Shown here in pieces: positions 14,098-23,200 of a stretch of DNA of 26,306 nt (positions within the stretch are counted from its first letter, which is position 1; each line of letters starts with the position of its first letter). A program made the translations under genes and the position numbers. The notes under the pieces are model-generated. The model did no database searches. It was not told the DNA's origin and saw nothing but the letters and a program-made list of their open reading frames with translations. The stretch lies in the NCBI GenBank assembly GCA_002337215.1, contig DDFO01000018.1, positions 3,353 through 29,658 of the forward strand. Direction: 5' to 3'. This stretch comes from Phycisphaerales bacterium UBA1926 (lineage in GTDB: Bacteria > Planctomycetota > Phycisphaerae > Phycisphaerales > UBA1924).

Positions 14098-15249
14098 ATG
14101 ACCACCGAACACACCGCGACGCTGCTTTCTGGGGTGCCCTCGATCAACAAGGCCGTGTTCCACGCGATCCGGTTCGACGCCCACGATCCGGCGTCGATCA
14201 TCGTGACGCCGCACGGGAACCGGCGGCTGGTGCTGCGGGACGTCGAGGTGCAGCGGGCGAAGAAGCTCGCGAAGGCCGACGAGGTGTTCTGCTACGAAGA
14301 TTTCGAACCCACGGCGGGGCTGAGCGGGGACCGTGAGATCCGTGCTGCTCAGGCGACCGCCGAGTGCCTCCGGCGGATGGACATCACGCAGGTGACGGTC
14401 GATCGCACGGCCTCGGCACTGCTCATCGACGAGCTCGAGATCGCGGGGATCACCGTTGTGCTCGACCGGCAGCTCGGCGTACGCGACCGGCGGAGCAAGG
14501 ACGCCGACGAGATCGCGGCGCTGCGGAAGGCGACGGAGATCACCGAGTCGGCGATCCGCATGGCGTGCGAGACGATCGCGGGCGCGAAGGCCAACAAGAA
14601 GGGCGAGCTGAAGCTGGGGACCAAGATCCTGACCGCCGAGATGGTCAAGGCGATGATCACCAACCATCTCGCGGAGCGAGACGCGTTCGGGGAGCACCAC
14701 ATCGTCGCGTGCGGCTCCGAGGGGGGCGATTGCCACAACACCGGGACGGGCGTGCTGCGGACCGAGCAGCCGATCATCGTCGATGTCTTCCCCAAGCATC
14801 TGTCGTCCGGCTACCACGGCGATTGCACCCGGATGGTGGTGCACGGGGATGTCCCCGACGAGGTCGCGCGGATGCACCTTGCGGTCAGCGAGGCGAAGGC
14901 CGCGGGGATCGCGGTGATCCGCGCCGGTTCAACGGGCGAAGACGTGCACCGGGCGGTGGTGGGAGTGATCGAATCGCACGGGTACCGGATGGGGTTCCCG
15001 CCCGAGGGCGCGCCGCCGGCGTATTGCTCGATGCCGCACGGGACCGGGCACGGGCTCGGGCTCGATCTCAAAGAGCCGCCGCTGCTCGACTTCAAGGGCC
15101 CGGAACTGGTGGTGGGAGACGCGGTCACGGTGGAGCCCGGGCTGTACTCGCTCGCGGTCGGCGGCATGCGGCTCGAGGACCTGCTGATCGTGACCGAGGA
15201 CGGCTGCGAAAACCTCAACACGCTGCCCGAGGGCATGAACTGGTCATAA
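14098..15249 (+). CDS. M24 family Xaa-Pro aminopeptidase-like metallopeptidase
   Basis: A 383-residue two-domain protein: an N-terminal creatinase-like domain (about 1-135) and a C-terminal pita-bread catalytic domain. The five expected dimetal ligands can be placed at Asp229 (IIVDVFP), Asp242 (GDCTR), His318 (HGTGHGLG), Glu346 (VEPGLY) and Glu360 (RLEDLL). The two Asp ligands are 13 residues apart instead of the 11 seen in E. coli aminopeptidase P, as I recall it occurs in a subgroup of M24 proteins with a DxFP motif. It should remove N-terminal residues next to proline from peptides in the cytoplasm, as no signal peptide is present. It is the first gene after the ileS terminator, with an apparently leaderless ATG start. 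Confidence 0.9.
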   Translation: MTTEHTATLLSGVPSINKAVFHAIRFDAHDPASIIVTPHGNRRLVLRDVEVQRAKKLAKADEVFCYEDFEPTAGLSGDREIRAAQATAECLRRMDITQVTVDRTASALLIDELEIAGITVVLDRQLGVRDRRSKDADEIAALRKATEITESAIRMACETIAGAKANKKGELKLGTKILTAEMVKAMITNHLAERDAFGEHHIVACGSEGGDCHNTGTGVLRTEQPIIVDVFPKHLSSGYHGDCTRMVVHGDVPDEVARMHLAVSEAKAAGIAVIRAGSTGEDVHRAVVGVIESHGYRMGFPPEGAPPAYCSMPHGTGHGLGLDLKEPPLLDFKGPELVVGDAVTVEPGLYSLAVGGMRLEDLLIVTEDGCENLNTLPEGMNWS

Positions 15250-15338
15250 CGAGGGTTCTTCTCGGACGTCTGTTCGGATCACGGGCCTGCGGTGTCGTTT
15301 TGCGGCAACATGTCTAGAGCAGGCGGGGCTCGGACCCG

Positions 15339-16241
15339 ATGAATGATGCGATGACGCATCACGACGGGATCGGAAACGAGGGATCGGCGGCGCGCGACCC
15401 GCAGAAAACGCGGAGCGGCGTCGTGCGCACGCGACGCCGCGCGGTCGGGGCGGATCAGGCCGGGTCGTCGTCGGACCGACTCACGGCGGTCGTGCACGAA
15501 CTGCGGAACCTCGTCGATGGCTCGCTGCGTTGGGTGACGATCGCGGCGCGGGACCTTCCCAAGGCGAGCGAGCACCCGGGCGATGAGTCGCTCGAGAGCG
15601 AGCTGGAGCGGACCCGCAGGCAGCTTGAGACGGTGCGGATGGCGCTCGTCCAGATGAACGAGATCGTGCGCACGAGCGCGGGGTCGGGGCTCTCGATCGG
15701 CTCGCCCGCCCTGGGTGGGTCGGCCAGGGTGACGCTGGGCGAGGCGCTCGATCACGCGGTCGATGTCGTGCGTCCCAGGGCGTCGTCGCTGGGGATTGAA
15801 CTGTCGCTGACCATCGACGAGCGGGCGGGGCCCCGATCGGCTGGACCGACCTACACCGTGATGCTCAACGCGTTGCACAACGCGATCGATGCGGTCGAGA
15901 CGCGGATCGCGCGGGCGCGGGCGAGCAAGGCGAGCGCGGGGCCCGGGCGGGGGCTGGTCTCGGCGCGGCTGGGCTGGATCGAGCGTGGCGGGATCGCGCG
16001 GGTCGTGCTCGAGGTGCTCGACGACGGGATCGGCGCGCCCGAGCTGGATGATCCGGGCGAGGTGTTCGACCCCGGCTTCAGCGAGCGCGAAGGCGGGCAC
16101 GGGATCGGGCTGGCGCTGTGCCGGCAGATCGTGATCGAGCTCGGCGGGCGGATCGAATTGACCAACCGGACGGATGGGCCCGGCGCGGTGCTGCGGGCGG
16201 TGTTCCCGGCTCCGGCGGTTGTTGAGATGGACCAGAACTGA
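15339..16241 (+). CDS. Soluble sensor histidine kinase, NtrB-like
   Basis: A 300-residue cytoplasmic histidine kinase. The H-box is SDRLTAVVHELRN with phospho-acceptor His53. The ATPase part has the N-box LNALHNAIDAV, G1 box VLDDGIGAP, F-box FDPGFSERE and G2 box GHGIGLALCRQIV. No membrane segment, PAS or GAF domain is visible: only about 45 polar residues precede the H-box, so the signal must come from a partner protein or from the dimer itself. The ATG at 15339 is used, with a weak AGGCGGGG 10 nt upstream; an in-frame ATG lies at 15351. Its stop overlaps the response regulator start by one base (TGATG), so the two form an operon and very probably a cognate pair. Confidence 0.9.
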   Translation: MNDAMTHHDGIGNEGSAARDPQKTRSGVVRTRRRAVGADQAGSSSDRLTAVVHELRNLVDGSLRWVTIAARDLPKASEHPGDESLESELERTRRQLETVRMALVQMNEIVRTSAGSGLSIGSPALGGSARVTLGEALDHAVDVVRPRASSLGIELSLTIDERAGPRSAGPTYTVMLNALHNAIDAVETRIARARASKASAGPGRGLVSARLGWIERGGIARVVLEVLDDGIGAPELDDPGEVFDPGFSEREGGHGIGLALCRQIVIELGGRIELTNRTDGPGAVLRAVFPAPAVVEMDQN

Positions 16242-17722
16242 TGACGGCGACGAAACGCATTCTGATTGTTGATGACGACCCGATCGTCGCCGAGTCGCTC
16301 GCCGAGCACCTGACAGGCGAGGGCTACGAGACCGCGACGGCGATGAACGTCGCCGAGGCTCGGGCGCTGCTCGACGGGGCGTCGAACTTCCCGACCAGCG
16401 GCGGGCGGGCGCCGCAGCCGGTGCACGTGGTGCTCAGCGATGTCTCGATGCCCGGCGAGTCCGGGGTCGATCTGCTGCGATGGACCCGCGAGCACCACCC
16501 GACGACCGCGGTTGTGATGCTGACCGGGTACGGCACGATCGAGAGCGCGGTGGAGGCGCTCCGGCTCGGGGCGGCGGACTACCTGACGAAGCCCGTGATG
16601 GATGACGAGCTGGCGGTTGCGCTCGAGCGAGCGCTCCGGCAGCAGGCGCTCGTGGAGGAGAACCACACGCTGCGGATGCAGCTCGACGACCGGTTCGGGC
16701 TCGACAACGTCGTGGGCATGGACCCGCGGATGCGGAAGGTGTTCGAGCTGGTGGGCGCGGTGGCGCCGAGCCGGACGACGGTGCTGATGAGCGGCGAGAG
16801 CGGCACGGGCAAGAGCCTCATCGCGCACGCGATCCATCACCGATCGCCCAGGGCGGACAAGGCGTACGTCGAGCTGAGCTGCGGCTCGATCCCCGAGACG
16901 CTGCTGGAGAGCGAGCTGTTCGGGCATGTGAAGGGCGCGTTCACGGGCGCGCACGCGGACAAGAAGGGCCGGTTCCTCGCGGCAGACGGCGGGACGCTCT
17001 TTCTTGACGAGATCAACAGCGCGAGCCCCGCGATGCAGCTGAAGCTGCTCCGCGTGCTGCAGGAGCGGAAGTTCGAGCCCGTGGGCTCGACGCAGACGCT
17101 CGAAGTGGACGTCCGGGTGATCCTCGCGAGCAACCAGCCGCTCGAGGACCTTGTGGCGAGCGGGGCGTTCCGCCAGGACCTGTACTACCGGATCAACGTG
17201 GTCAAGATCGAGCTGCCGCCTTTGCGCGATCGGATCGCCGACATCCCGCAGCTCGCCGAGCATTTTCTTGAGCAGCAGTCGGCCGAGCTGGGCAAGTCGT
17301 TCACGGGGTTCAGCGCCGGGGCGATCGACGCGTTGCGTCGGTACGGTTACCCCGGCAATGTGCGCGAACTGGCGAACATCGTGGAGCGGGCGGCGGTGCT
17401 GAGCCGGGGCCAGACGATCGGGCTCGAGGATCTCCCGCCGCAGGTGATCGAGGGCGCGGACGCGGGGCTGATGCGGGCGGCGAGCGGTGGCTCGATCGAC
17501 GGCACGGCCGGGACGGCGGCGGCGCACGCGGATGCCGGGCACTGGGAGCCGATGCCGCTGGTGGAGGCGTTGAAGGAGCCTGAGCGGCGGATCCTGCTCG
17601 CGGCGCTCGAGGCGCACGACTGGAACCGCCAGAAGACCGCCGAGGCCCTCGATATCAACCGGACGACGCTTTACAAGAAGATGAAGGCGTTCGGGCTCGA
17701 AGAGGGCCGTCGGGCGGGGTGA
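16241..17722 (+). CDS. Sigma-54-dependent response regulator, NtrC family
   Basis: A 493-residue transcription activator. The receiver domain (about 5-125) has acidic residues Asp11-13, phospho-acceptor Asp67 (LSDVSMPG) and Lys117 (LTKP). The AAA+ domain (about 155-385) has Walker A GESGTGKS (185-192), the sigma-54 contact loop GAFTGA (232-237) and Walker B LFLDEI (253-258). A Fis-type helix-turn-helix ends the protein (NRQKTAEALDINRTTLYKKM). When phosphorylated it should drive open-complex formation at sigma-54 promoters. No clear -24/-12 element (TGGCAC-N5-TTGC) was found in this window, so its targets probably lie elsewhere. Translation is coupled to the kinase by the TGATG overlap. Confidence 0.95.
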   Translation: MTATKRILIVDDDPIVAESLAEHLTGEGYETATAMNVAEARALLDGASNFPTSGGRAPQPVHVVLSDVSMPGESGVDLLRWTREHHPTTAVVMLTGYGTIESAVEALRLGAADYLTKPVMDDELAVALERALRQQALVEENHTLRMQLDDRFGLDNVVGMDPRMRKVFELVGAVAPSRTTVLMSGESGTGKSLIAHAIHHRSPRADKAYVELSCGSIPETLLESELFGHVKGAFTGAHADKKGRFLAADGGTLFLDEINSASPAMQLKLLRVLQERKFEPVGSTQTLEVDVRVILASNQPLEDLVASGAFRQDLYYRINVVKIELPPLRDRIADIPQLAEHFLEQQSAELGKSFTGFSAGAIDALRRYGYPGNVRELANIVERAAVLSRGQTIGLEDLPPQVIEGADAGLMRAASGGSIDGTAGTAAAHADAGHWEPMPLVEALKEPERRILLAALEAHDWNRQKTAEALDINRTTLYKKMKAFGLEEGRRAG

Positions 17723-17820
17723 GAATCTCCGATTCTACTGGAAAGACCCACCTAAACGGGTATTCTGTGATACGGGCGGTCGATCTGGAACGCCCTTCCG
17801 CCTGTTTGAGAGGGATTGTG

Positions 17821-18465
17821 ATGAATCGACTTTGTATGTGCGCAGTCGGCGCGATGGGTGTTGCCGGTGGTCTGGCCTCGGCCGAGGTCGTCTGGTCGTT
17901 CGATACCGATACGCAGGGCTGGGGCACGTTGAACGATGCGCGGGAGTTCGCATGGGACGGTGCGTCGGGTCAGCCTGCGGGGTCGATCCGGGCCCGCGAT
18001 ATCGGGGATGGGCGGATCTGGTACTTTTCGGCACCGGTCGTGGACATCTCGAACGCCGCGAGCATGTACGGCGGCGAGATCGCGTGGGATGTGCTTGGGA
18101 TCCAGGGCAATCAGGCCTCGTTCGGTGGGCGAGCGGATGTGATGCTCGTCGGCGGTGGGCTCTCGATCGGGATCGATGTGGGGGCACAGCCCGTGAACGG
18201 GCAATGGACCTCCTGGTCGGCGGCGGTCTCGGAAGCGGGCGGCTGGCGGGTCGTGACCTCGCTGTCGAGCGGCGCGCTCGGAGCGTCTGTGACCGAAGCG
18301 GAGATTCGCACGGTGCTGGCCGACTTGTCCGGGTTCTATATCCAGGGCGAATACACCAACGGCGCGGACCGGGCAGGCCTGGACAACGTTTCCTTCGTGC
18401 CGGCTCCCGGTGTCGCGGTCGGCTTCGGCATGCTCGGGATCGCTGGGATGCGTCGACGCCGGTAA
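17821..18465 (+). CDS. Secreted laminin-B-like protein with PEP-CTERM-style tail
   Basis: A 214-residue exported protein. The signal peptide is about residues 1-21 (MNRLCMCAVGAMGVAGGLASA). A domain follows that resembles laminin B (domain IV): WSFDTDTQGWG at its start, GRADVMLVGGGLSIGI and QWTSWSAAVSE in the middle, then LADLSGFYIQGEY and LDNVSFVP at its end. The C-terminus, PAPGVAVGFGMLGIAGMRRRR, has a Pro motif, a hydrophobic stretch and an Arg cluster as in PEP-CTERM sorting tails. It is likely to be an extracellular or surface carbohydrate- or matrix-binding protein. The ATG at 17821 is supported by GAGAGGG 6 nt upstream. It lies 98 nt after the NtrC-type gene; whether that regulator controls it is unknown. 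Confidence 0.75.
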   Translation: MNRLCMCAVGAMGVAGGLASAEVVWSFDTDTQGWGTLNDAREFAWDGASGQPAGSIRARDIGDGRIWYFSAPVVDISNAASMYGGEIAWDVLGIQGNQASFGGRADVMLVGGGLSIGIDVGAQPVNGQWTSWSAAVSEAGGWRVVTSLSSGALGASVTEAEIRTVLADLSGFYIQGEYTNGADRAGLDNVSFVPAPGVAVGFGMLGIAGMRRRR

Positions 18466-18472
18466 GGCGCTC

Positions 18473-18484
18473 CTGATCGATCAG
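18473..18484. terminator. 12-bp palindrome between convergent genes
   Basis: CTGATCGATCAG is perfectly self-complementary and spans the 15-nt gap between the convergent laminin-B-like and universal stress protein genes, overlapping the stop of the latter. There is no T-run, so termination is a guess. Confidence 0.25.
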
Positions 18485-19353
18485 ACCGATTTCGGCTTCA
18501 CGGCGAGCACGGCGCACCCGACCTCGCGGATGACCTTCTCGGCGGTCGTTCCGAGCAGCATGTAGGCGATCCCGGTCCGGTTGGTTGTGCCGGTCACGAC
18601 GAGGTTGGTATGCGTCTCGGTCGCATGGCGGACGATGGCGTCGCTGTAGCTCTTGCAGGACACCACGGTGAATGTCGTCTGGGTGTCGCCGGCGTGCTGG
18701 CGGAGCTCGCTGTCGAAACGGTCCTCGAGCACGCGAGGGAGCCTGTCGATGAGCTCCTGGGACGGCCCCTTGACGAACACGGACTGATCGACCTTCTCGT
18801 GGGCGTAGAGCGCCGTGAGGGCGCCCTCATCGAGCGTCGCGACGGACGCGGCGGCATCGAGGACGGCGGGCGAGAGATCGGAGAAGTCGACGCACGCCGT
18901 GATGTGGGCGAACGGGCCCCGGCTGTCCTCTGGGACCAGCATCACATTGCAGGGGGCTTTCCGCACGCATCGGCCGCCGACGGTGCCGAGCCGTTTGTTT
19001 GATTCGCCTGTGTTCCCGATGATGAGCAGATCGGGATGGACCTCGTCGATCGCGGCGAGGATCGATTTATACGGTTTCCCCGGGCGAACGAGAATGGTCG
19101 TGTCTTCCGGGGCGTTCGCGTTTGCCAGTTGGTTCGCGACCCGCTCGGTCAGCGCATCGATCGCTTCGCGGTCTCCGAAGTCCGTGGTGTCGGGGAAGAA
19201 GGCGCGGAGGTCGTCAACGCCGTTCATGGATGGTGCGTGGATGATGTGCAGCGACGCGCCGCAAGCGGTCGCGAGCCGGCAGGCCTGGTGGACGGCGGCG
19301 GTGGCGCCGGCGGAGAAGTCAGTCGCGGCGAGGATCGTTCGTGGGATGGTCAT
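18481..19353 (-). CDS. Tandem universal stress protein (UspA, two domains)
   Basis: A 290-residue cytoplasmic protein with two Usp domains. Domain 1 (about 1-145) starts PRTILAATDFS and ends with the nucleotide loop GNTGESNKRLGTVGG. Domain 2 (about 148-290) starts HITACVDFSDLS and ends with GTTNRTGIAYMLLGTTAEKV. Both loops fit the ATP-binding G-x2-G-x(8-9)-G pattern loosely, so nucleotide binding is likely but not certain. The ATG at 19353 is preceded by TACTAT 8 nt upstream and CTGGA just before it; the frame extends a further 15 codons without support. It lies 106 nt downstream of the frameshifted BLUF gene on the same strand and could have been co-transcribed with it. Confidence 0.92.
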   Translation of the reverse strand: MTIPRTILAATDFSAGATAAVHQACRLATACGASLHIIHAPSMNGVDDLRAFFPDTTDFGDREAIDALTERVANQLANANAPEDTTILVRPGKPYKSILAAIDEVHPDLLIIGNTGESNKRLGTVGGRCVRKAPCNVMLVPEDSRGPFAHITACVDFSDLSPAVLDAAASVATLDEGALTALYAHEKVDQSVFVKGPSQELIDRLPRVLEDRFDSELRQHAGDTQTTFTVVSCKSYSDAIVRHATETHTNLVVTGTTNRTGIAYMLLGTTAEKVIREVGCAVLAVKPKSV

Positions 19354-19361
19354 TCCAGATG

Positions 19362-19367
19362 ATAGTA
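19362..19367 (-). promoter_or_regulatory. Possible -10 element of the universal stress protein gene
   Basis: TACTAT (read on the minus strand) ends 8 nt before the ATG at 19353. A TATCAT reading at 5 nt is an alternative. There is no -35 match. If used, the transcript has an extremely short leader. Confidence 0.3.
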
Positions 19368-19459
19368 TGGGTAATGCAAGGCCGCGCTGCCCGGGCAATG
19401 CGCCGGAAGGCCGGCCAGAGCGATCGGGAGGTGCGGGTCATCTCTTAAGTATGGGTGTT

Positions 19460-19908
19460 TCAAGCGGCCTTGGCGTGGCCGACGAAGATCGCGGTCATCT
19501 TGCGGATCATCTCGGTTGCTCGCCCATCGTCTTCGGAGAGCCGGGGGTCGTCCGCGAGGGCGCAGATGTCGGCGATGGTCGGCTCGATGTCTCCGTCGGC
19601 TCCGTCGAGATCGAGGACGCCCATACTCCAGTAGGGCGCACTCCGCGATTCGCAGGATCGTCGGACGAGGAGGCGGCAATCCTGATGCCGAGGGTCGGTC
19701 TTGATGCTGTTGTAAAGGCTATCGATCGCGTTCGGCTCGCCCTCAAGATAATGCAGGAAGCACCCGGATCGATGGAGCAGGAGTCCGGTGATGTCGTGGT
19801 CCGCGCATTGAATCGGAGCGATGAGCTCTGGATCTCATGAAGATCCGCCTCGGTGTTCGCCAGGCGGGCCTTGCTTATGTAGACAAGTTGGAGAAGTTCG
19901 GCGGCCAT
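19460..19908 (-). pseudogene. BLUF-domain blue-light receptor, frameshifted
   Basis: Translating two minus-strand frames in succession gives a nearly complete BLUF protein of 148 residues. Codons 1-36 (MAAELLQLVYISKARL ... LRFNAR) come from one frame. After two extra bases (AC at 19799-19800), the rest runs HDITGLLLHRSGCFLHYLEGE ... PYWSMG ... to TGA. With the two bases removed, flavin-site positions match AppA spacing exactly: Tyr10 (Y21), Asn34 (N45), Trp93 (W104), Met95 (M106). Position 52, the photoactive Gln (Q63 in AppA), is His. BLUF domains bind FAD and signal blue light. No effector domain follows beyond about 45 extra residues. The frameshift makes this a broken gene unless it is a sequencing error. 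No Shine-Dalgarno is visible at the ATG. Confidence 0.8.
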
Positions 19909-20210
19909 CGGAAGAGAATCGGCTCTTTGGGGATCGGGCTGTATGGCGCACCGGGAAATCACGTACATGCGAGATTTCCGGCACCATTTTGGACGCAGCG
20001 AAGGTTCCTGCCTGATTCTCGGAGCATCGCTGCCACCAAGCAGGACCAGGTATCGGACCTCACCAAGATCGTTCACGAGATCCTGCACGACGGGGCGACG
20101 GGGCGACGGGGCGACGGGGCGAAGGGGCCCACGCGAGGCTCGACGAGGTCTGATCGCGAGGCTCAGCGGTTCATTGTGATCATGATCCGCTCTGCTGGTT
20201 GTTCCCGTTG
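19909..20210. other. Intergenic region with short repeats
   Basis: 302 nt between the tricorn-like stop and the BLUF start. It contains a tandem 8-bp repeat (20088-20127), a direct repeat CGCGAGGCTC near 20133 and 20155, and a 10-bp palindrome GATCATGATC (20178-20187). Open frames here have no ribosome binding site and no recognisable content. Confidence 0.5.
20088..20127. repeat. Tandem 8-bp repeat (CGACGGGG)4 plus CGAAGGGG
   Basis: Four perfect copies of CGACGGGG followed by one copy with a single change. This is a microsatellite-like array in intergenic DNA that may vary in copy number by slippage. Confidence 0.85.
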
Positions 20211-23200
20211 TCATTCTATGCGCTGCAGCAACTCCTGCACGGCGATCTTGAGTTGGGGATCCATACCCGCCGCCTCGTCGTTCGGCAGTTGGGGAACGTC
20301 GATGTCGGGCTCGGCGCCGTAGACGTCCATGTCGGTCCCGTCGGGGAGGTACCACCCGCGGAAGGGGATGCGGACGAACGACCCGTTGATGAGGCCGTGC
20401 GAGCCGGTGGAGATGACGGCGCCGTGGGTCTGCGTGCCGACGAGCTTGCCTCGGTCTGTTGTTTTGATCGAATGGCTGAAGATCTCGGCGTTCGAGTACG
20501 AGTGCTGGTTCATGAGGACCGAGAGGGGCCTCTGGTACGCGTGGATGAGCCGGCGATCGCGCGGGTAGTCGTCGAACTCGGCATCGTCGAAGTCGGCGCC
20601 CCGTGGGACGGTGAACGCGTGGGCGGGCGCGGTGAGCGAGGCGAGGAGGATGTCGGTGGTCCAGCCGCCCCCGTTGTCGCGCACGTCGATGATGAGGCCT
20701 TCCTTGCCGTGCGCGGCGGCGTAGAGGTCACGTTCGTAGTCGCGGACCTGGGGGCCCGACATCCCGCGGATGTGCAGGTACCCGATGCGTCCGTCCGACC
20801 ACTCGTGGACGCGGGCCTCGCGGCGTTCGACCTCGTCGCGGTAGCGCATGGTGGTCTCGGTGCCCAGCGAGTGGGGGACGAGAAGGAGCGTGCGCGTGAT
20901 CGGGCCGTCGTCTGAGGGACGCTGCACCGTCACGAGTGTTTCCTTGCCCGCGGTGCCGATCATCGCGGCCCGCAGATCGCGGACGCCTTTGGCGGTGTTC
21001 GGGGCCGCGAGCGGTTCACCGTTGATGTGGGTGATGGTGTCCCCGTCGAGGATGCCGTCCTCGCCGTTGTCGGCCGGGCCGTCGCGGAGGACGCGCTGGA
21101 CGAGGTAGCCGGTCCCGTCCTGGCCTTTGGTGGGCTGCGCGTCGATGCCGAGCATCCCGACGCGGGGGGATGGTGAGCGGTAGCCGGGGCCTCCTCGGGC
21201 ACCGGTGTGCGAGCCGTTCACCTCGCCGAACAGGGCGCTGAGCACGCGGTTGAGCTCCTGCTGGGTTCTGGTCCGCGCCGCGAGCTGCGCGTAGCGGTCG
21301 GTGACGGCGTCCCAGTCGAGCCCCTTGAGCGTGGGGTGGTAGAACGACATGCCGAAGATGCGGGCCCCCTCGCGGAACATCTGCATCCGCTCGGCGTGCT
21401 TATCGATCGTGACCGGGGCGTCGATGCCGTAGGTCGTGACCTTGCCCCCGGTGGGCGAGACGGTGTGGGCCTGGCCCCCCTTCACGAGGACGGCCTTCTT
21501 GCCCGTCAGATCGGTCGAGACGCTGTTGACACCTCCCGTGACGACGGTTTCGCGTTCCCGGCCCCGGTAGTCCACCGAGTAGAGCCCGCGGTCTCCGTCG
21601 ATCGAGGCGCTGAAGAGCACGCGTTCCCCGCCCGGCGTGGTTGCCAGGTCGCCCTCACCCCCCGGGATCGACGTGATGCGTCGGATCCGCAGGAAGGCGT
21701 CGTCGGTATCGAACTCGAGCGTTTCCTCGTCCTCGTCCTCGTCCTCGTTGTCTTCGTCTCCGTCATCCCCTTCGTCGTTCGCATCGTCCGCGTCGTCCGA
21801 ATCATCCGCGTCGGCAGGCTCGATCGGTTTCAGTTTGCCAGCGGTCTTCGCCGCGTCTTTGAAGTAATCGGCGAGCTCGTAGTCGGTCATGTCCTCGAGC
21901 GATTCGTCGAGGAAGACCATGTACACGTCGAAGTCCCAGTTCTCTGCCGCCCGATCGCTGAGGAAGTAGAGCACCTTCCCGTCGTGGCTCAGCCGGGGTG
22001 CGGTGTCGATGTCGGGATGGCGTGTGATGTTCCGGGGCTGGGCCTCGGGCGAGCTCGCGTCGTCCTCGAACGCGTCCACGTTCATCACCCAGATGTCGCT
22101 GTTGAATTGGAGGTCCTGCTGGCTGAAGACAATGTGCTCGCTGTCGGCAGCCCACTGCACGTCCGGTATGTTCCAGCCTTCACGAACGGTAACGAGCTCG
22201 TCGTCCTCAAGGTCGTAGAGCATGAGGTCGCCGCGTTCGCGGATGAAGATGAGTTCCTCGCCGTCGGGGCTCGGGTTGGGGTAGCGGTCGATGTGGTCGC
22301 TGACGACGACGGGCTCGATGCGGAACTGGAGCGATTTGGCCCACCGCTCGCCGGGCGTGGGGCCCTTGTCTTCCTTGTCCTTCTTCTTGTCGTTCTCTTT
22401 GTCGTCAGCAGAGTCCGCGTCGCCTTCGTCTTCATCTCCCGCGTCGTTCTCCCCGGCGTCGTTGCTCTCTGCCTCATCGTCCGATTCGTCGTTGTCTTCG
22501 TCATCGGCGTCGGCGGGCTCGAGGTCCTGGCGCGAGAGGGCGACGGTCGCGGCGTAGATGCTCTCGGGGCCTTCCATATCGCTCACGAAGTAGAGCCGCG
22601 TGCCGTCGGGCGACCACGCGATCTGTTGGTCGCGGGCTTCCGAGTTGGTCACCCGCCGGGCGGGCCTGCCTTCATCGGTGCTGCGGACATAGATCTCGCC
22701 GCGTGCGACGATCGCGATCGTCTTCCCGTCGGGGCTCAGCGCGGTCTCGCTCGCTTCGCGGTCGAGGTCCATGTTCTCGATCGACCCCGCGTTCGTGTCG
22801 CCCGAGATCGCGATCTCGATCTCTTTCGGCGTCGCGTTCTTGTCGGACAGATCGAGCGTGTAGATACCGTCCCAGACGACGAACACGGCCGTCGAGCCGT
22901 CGCCGCTGACATCGAGGTCGCGGACGCCGTGGGCGATGGTGGTCTCGTCGGCCGAGGGCTTGAAGTCGGTGAGCACCTCGGGCTGCCACGCGCCGGGCGT
23001 GTGCCTGGTGAGGTTGTACTGCCCCGTGCTTGAGCCGATGTAGAGCGTCGAGCCGTCGGGCAGGGGGTGGGGCTGCATGTCGTCGGAGGTGTCGGTTGTG
23101 AGCCGGAAGAAGCTGCCGCTGGCGGGCTCGAACGACCAGATCTCGCCGGTGGCGGTGCCCCGGTAAACGGGTCGGAAGGTCGTGTTGGATCCGCGTGCGA

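Noticed and set aside
19837..20322. Plus-strand ORF of 161 codons between the BLUF and tricorn-like genes
   Set aside because: It is antisense to the BLUF gene at one end and to the tricorn-like gene at the other, spans the 8-bp repeat, and shows no protein-like content.
21207..23033. A 608-codon open frame on the plus strand
   Set aside because: It is antisense to the tricorn-like gene. Its Val/Leu runs mirror the Asp/Glu-rich codons of the real gene.
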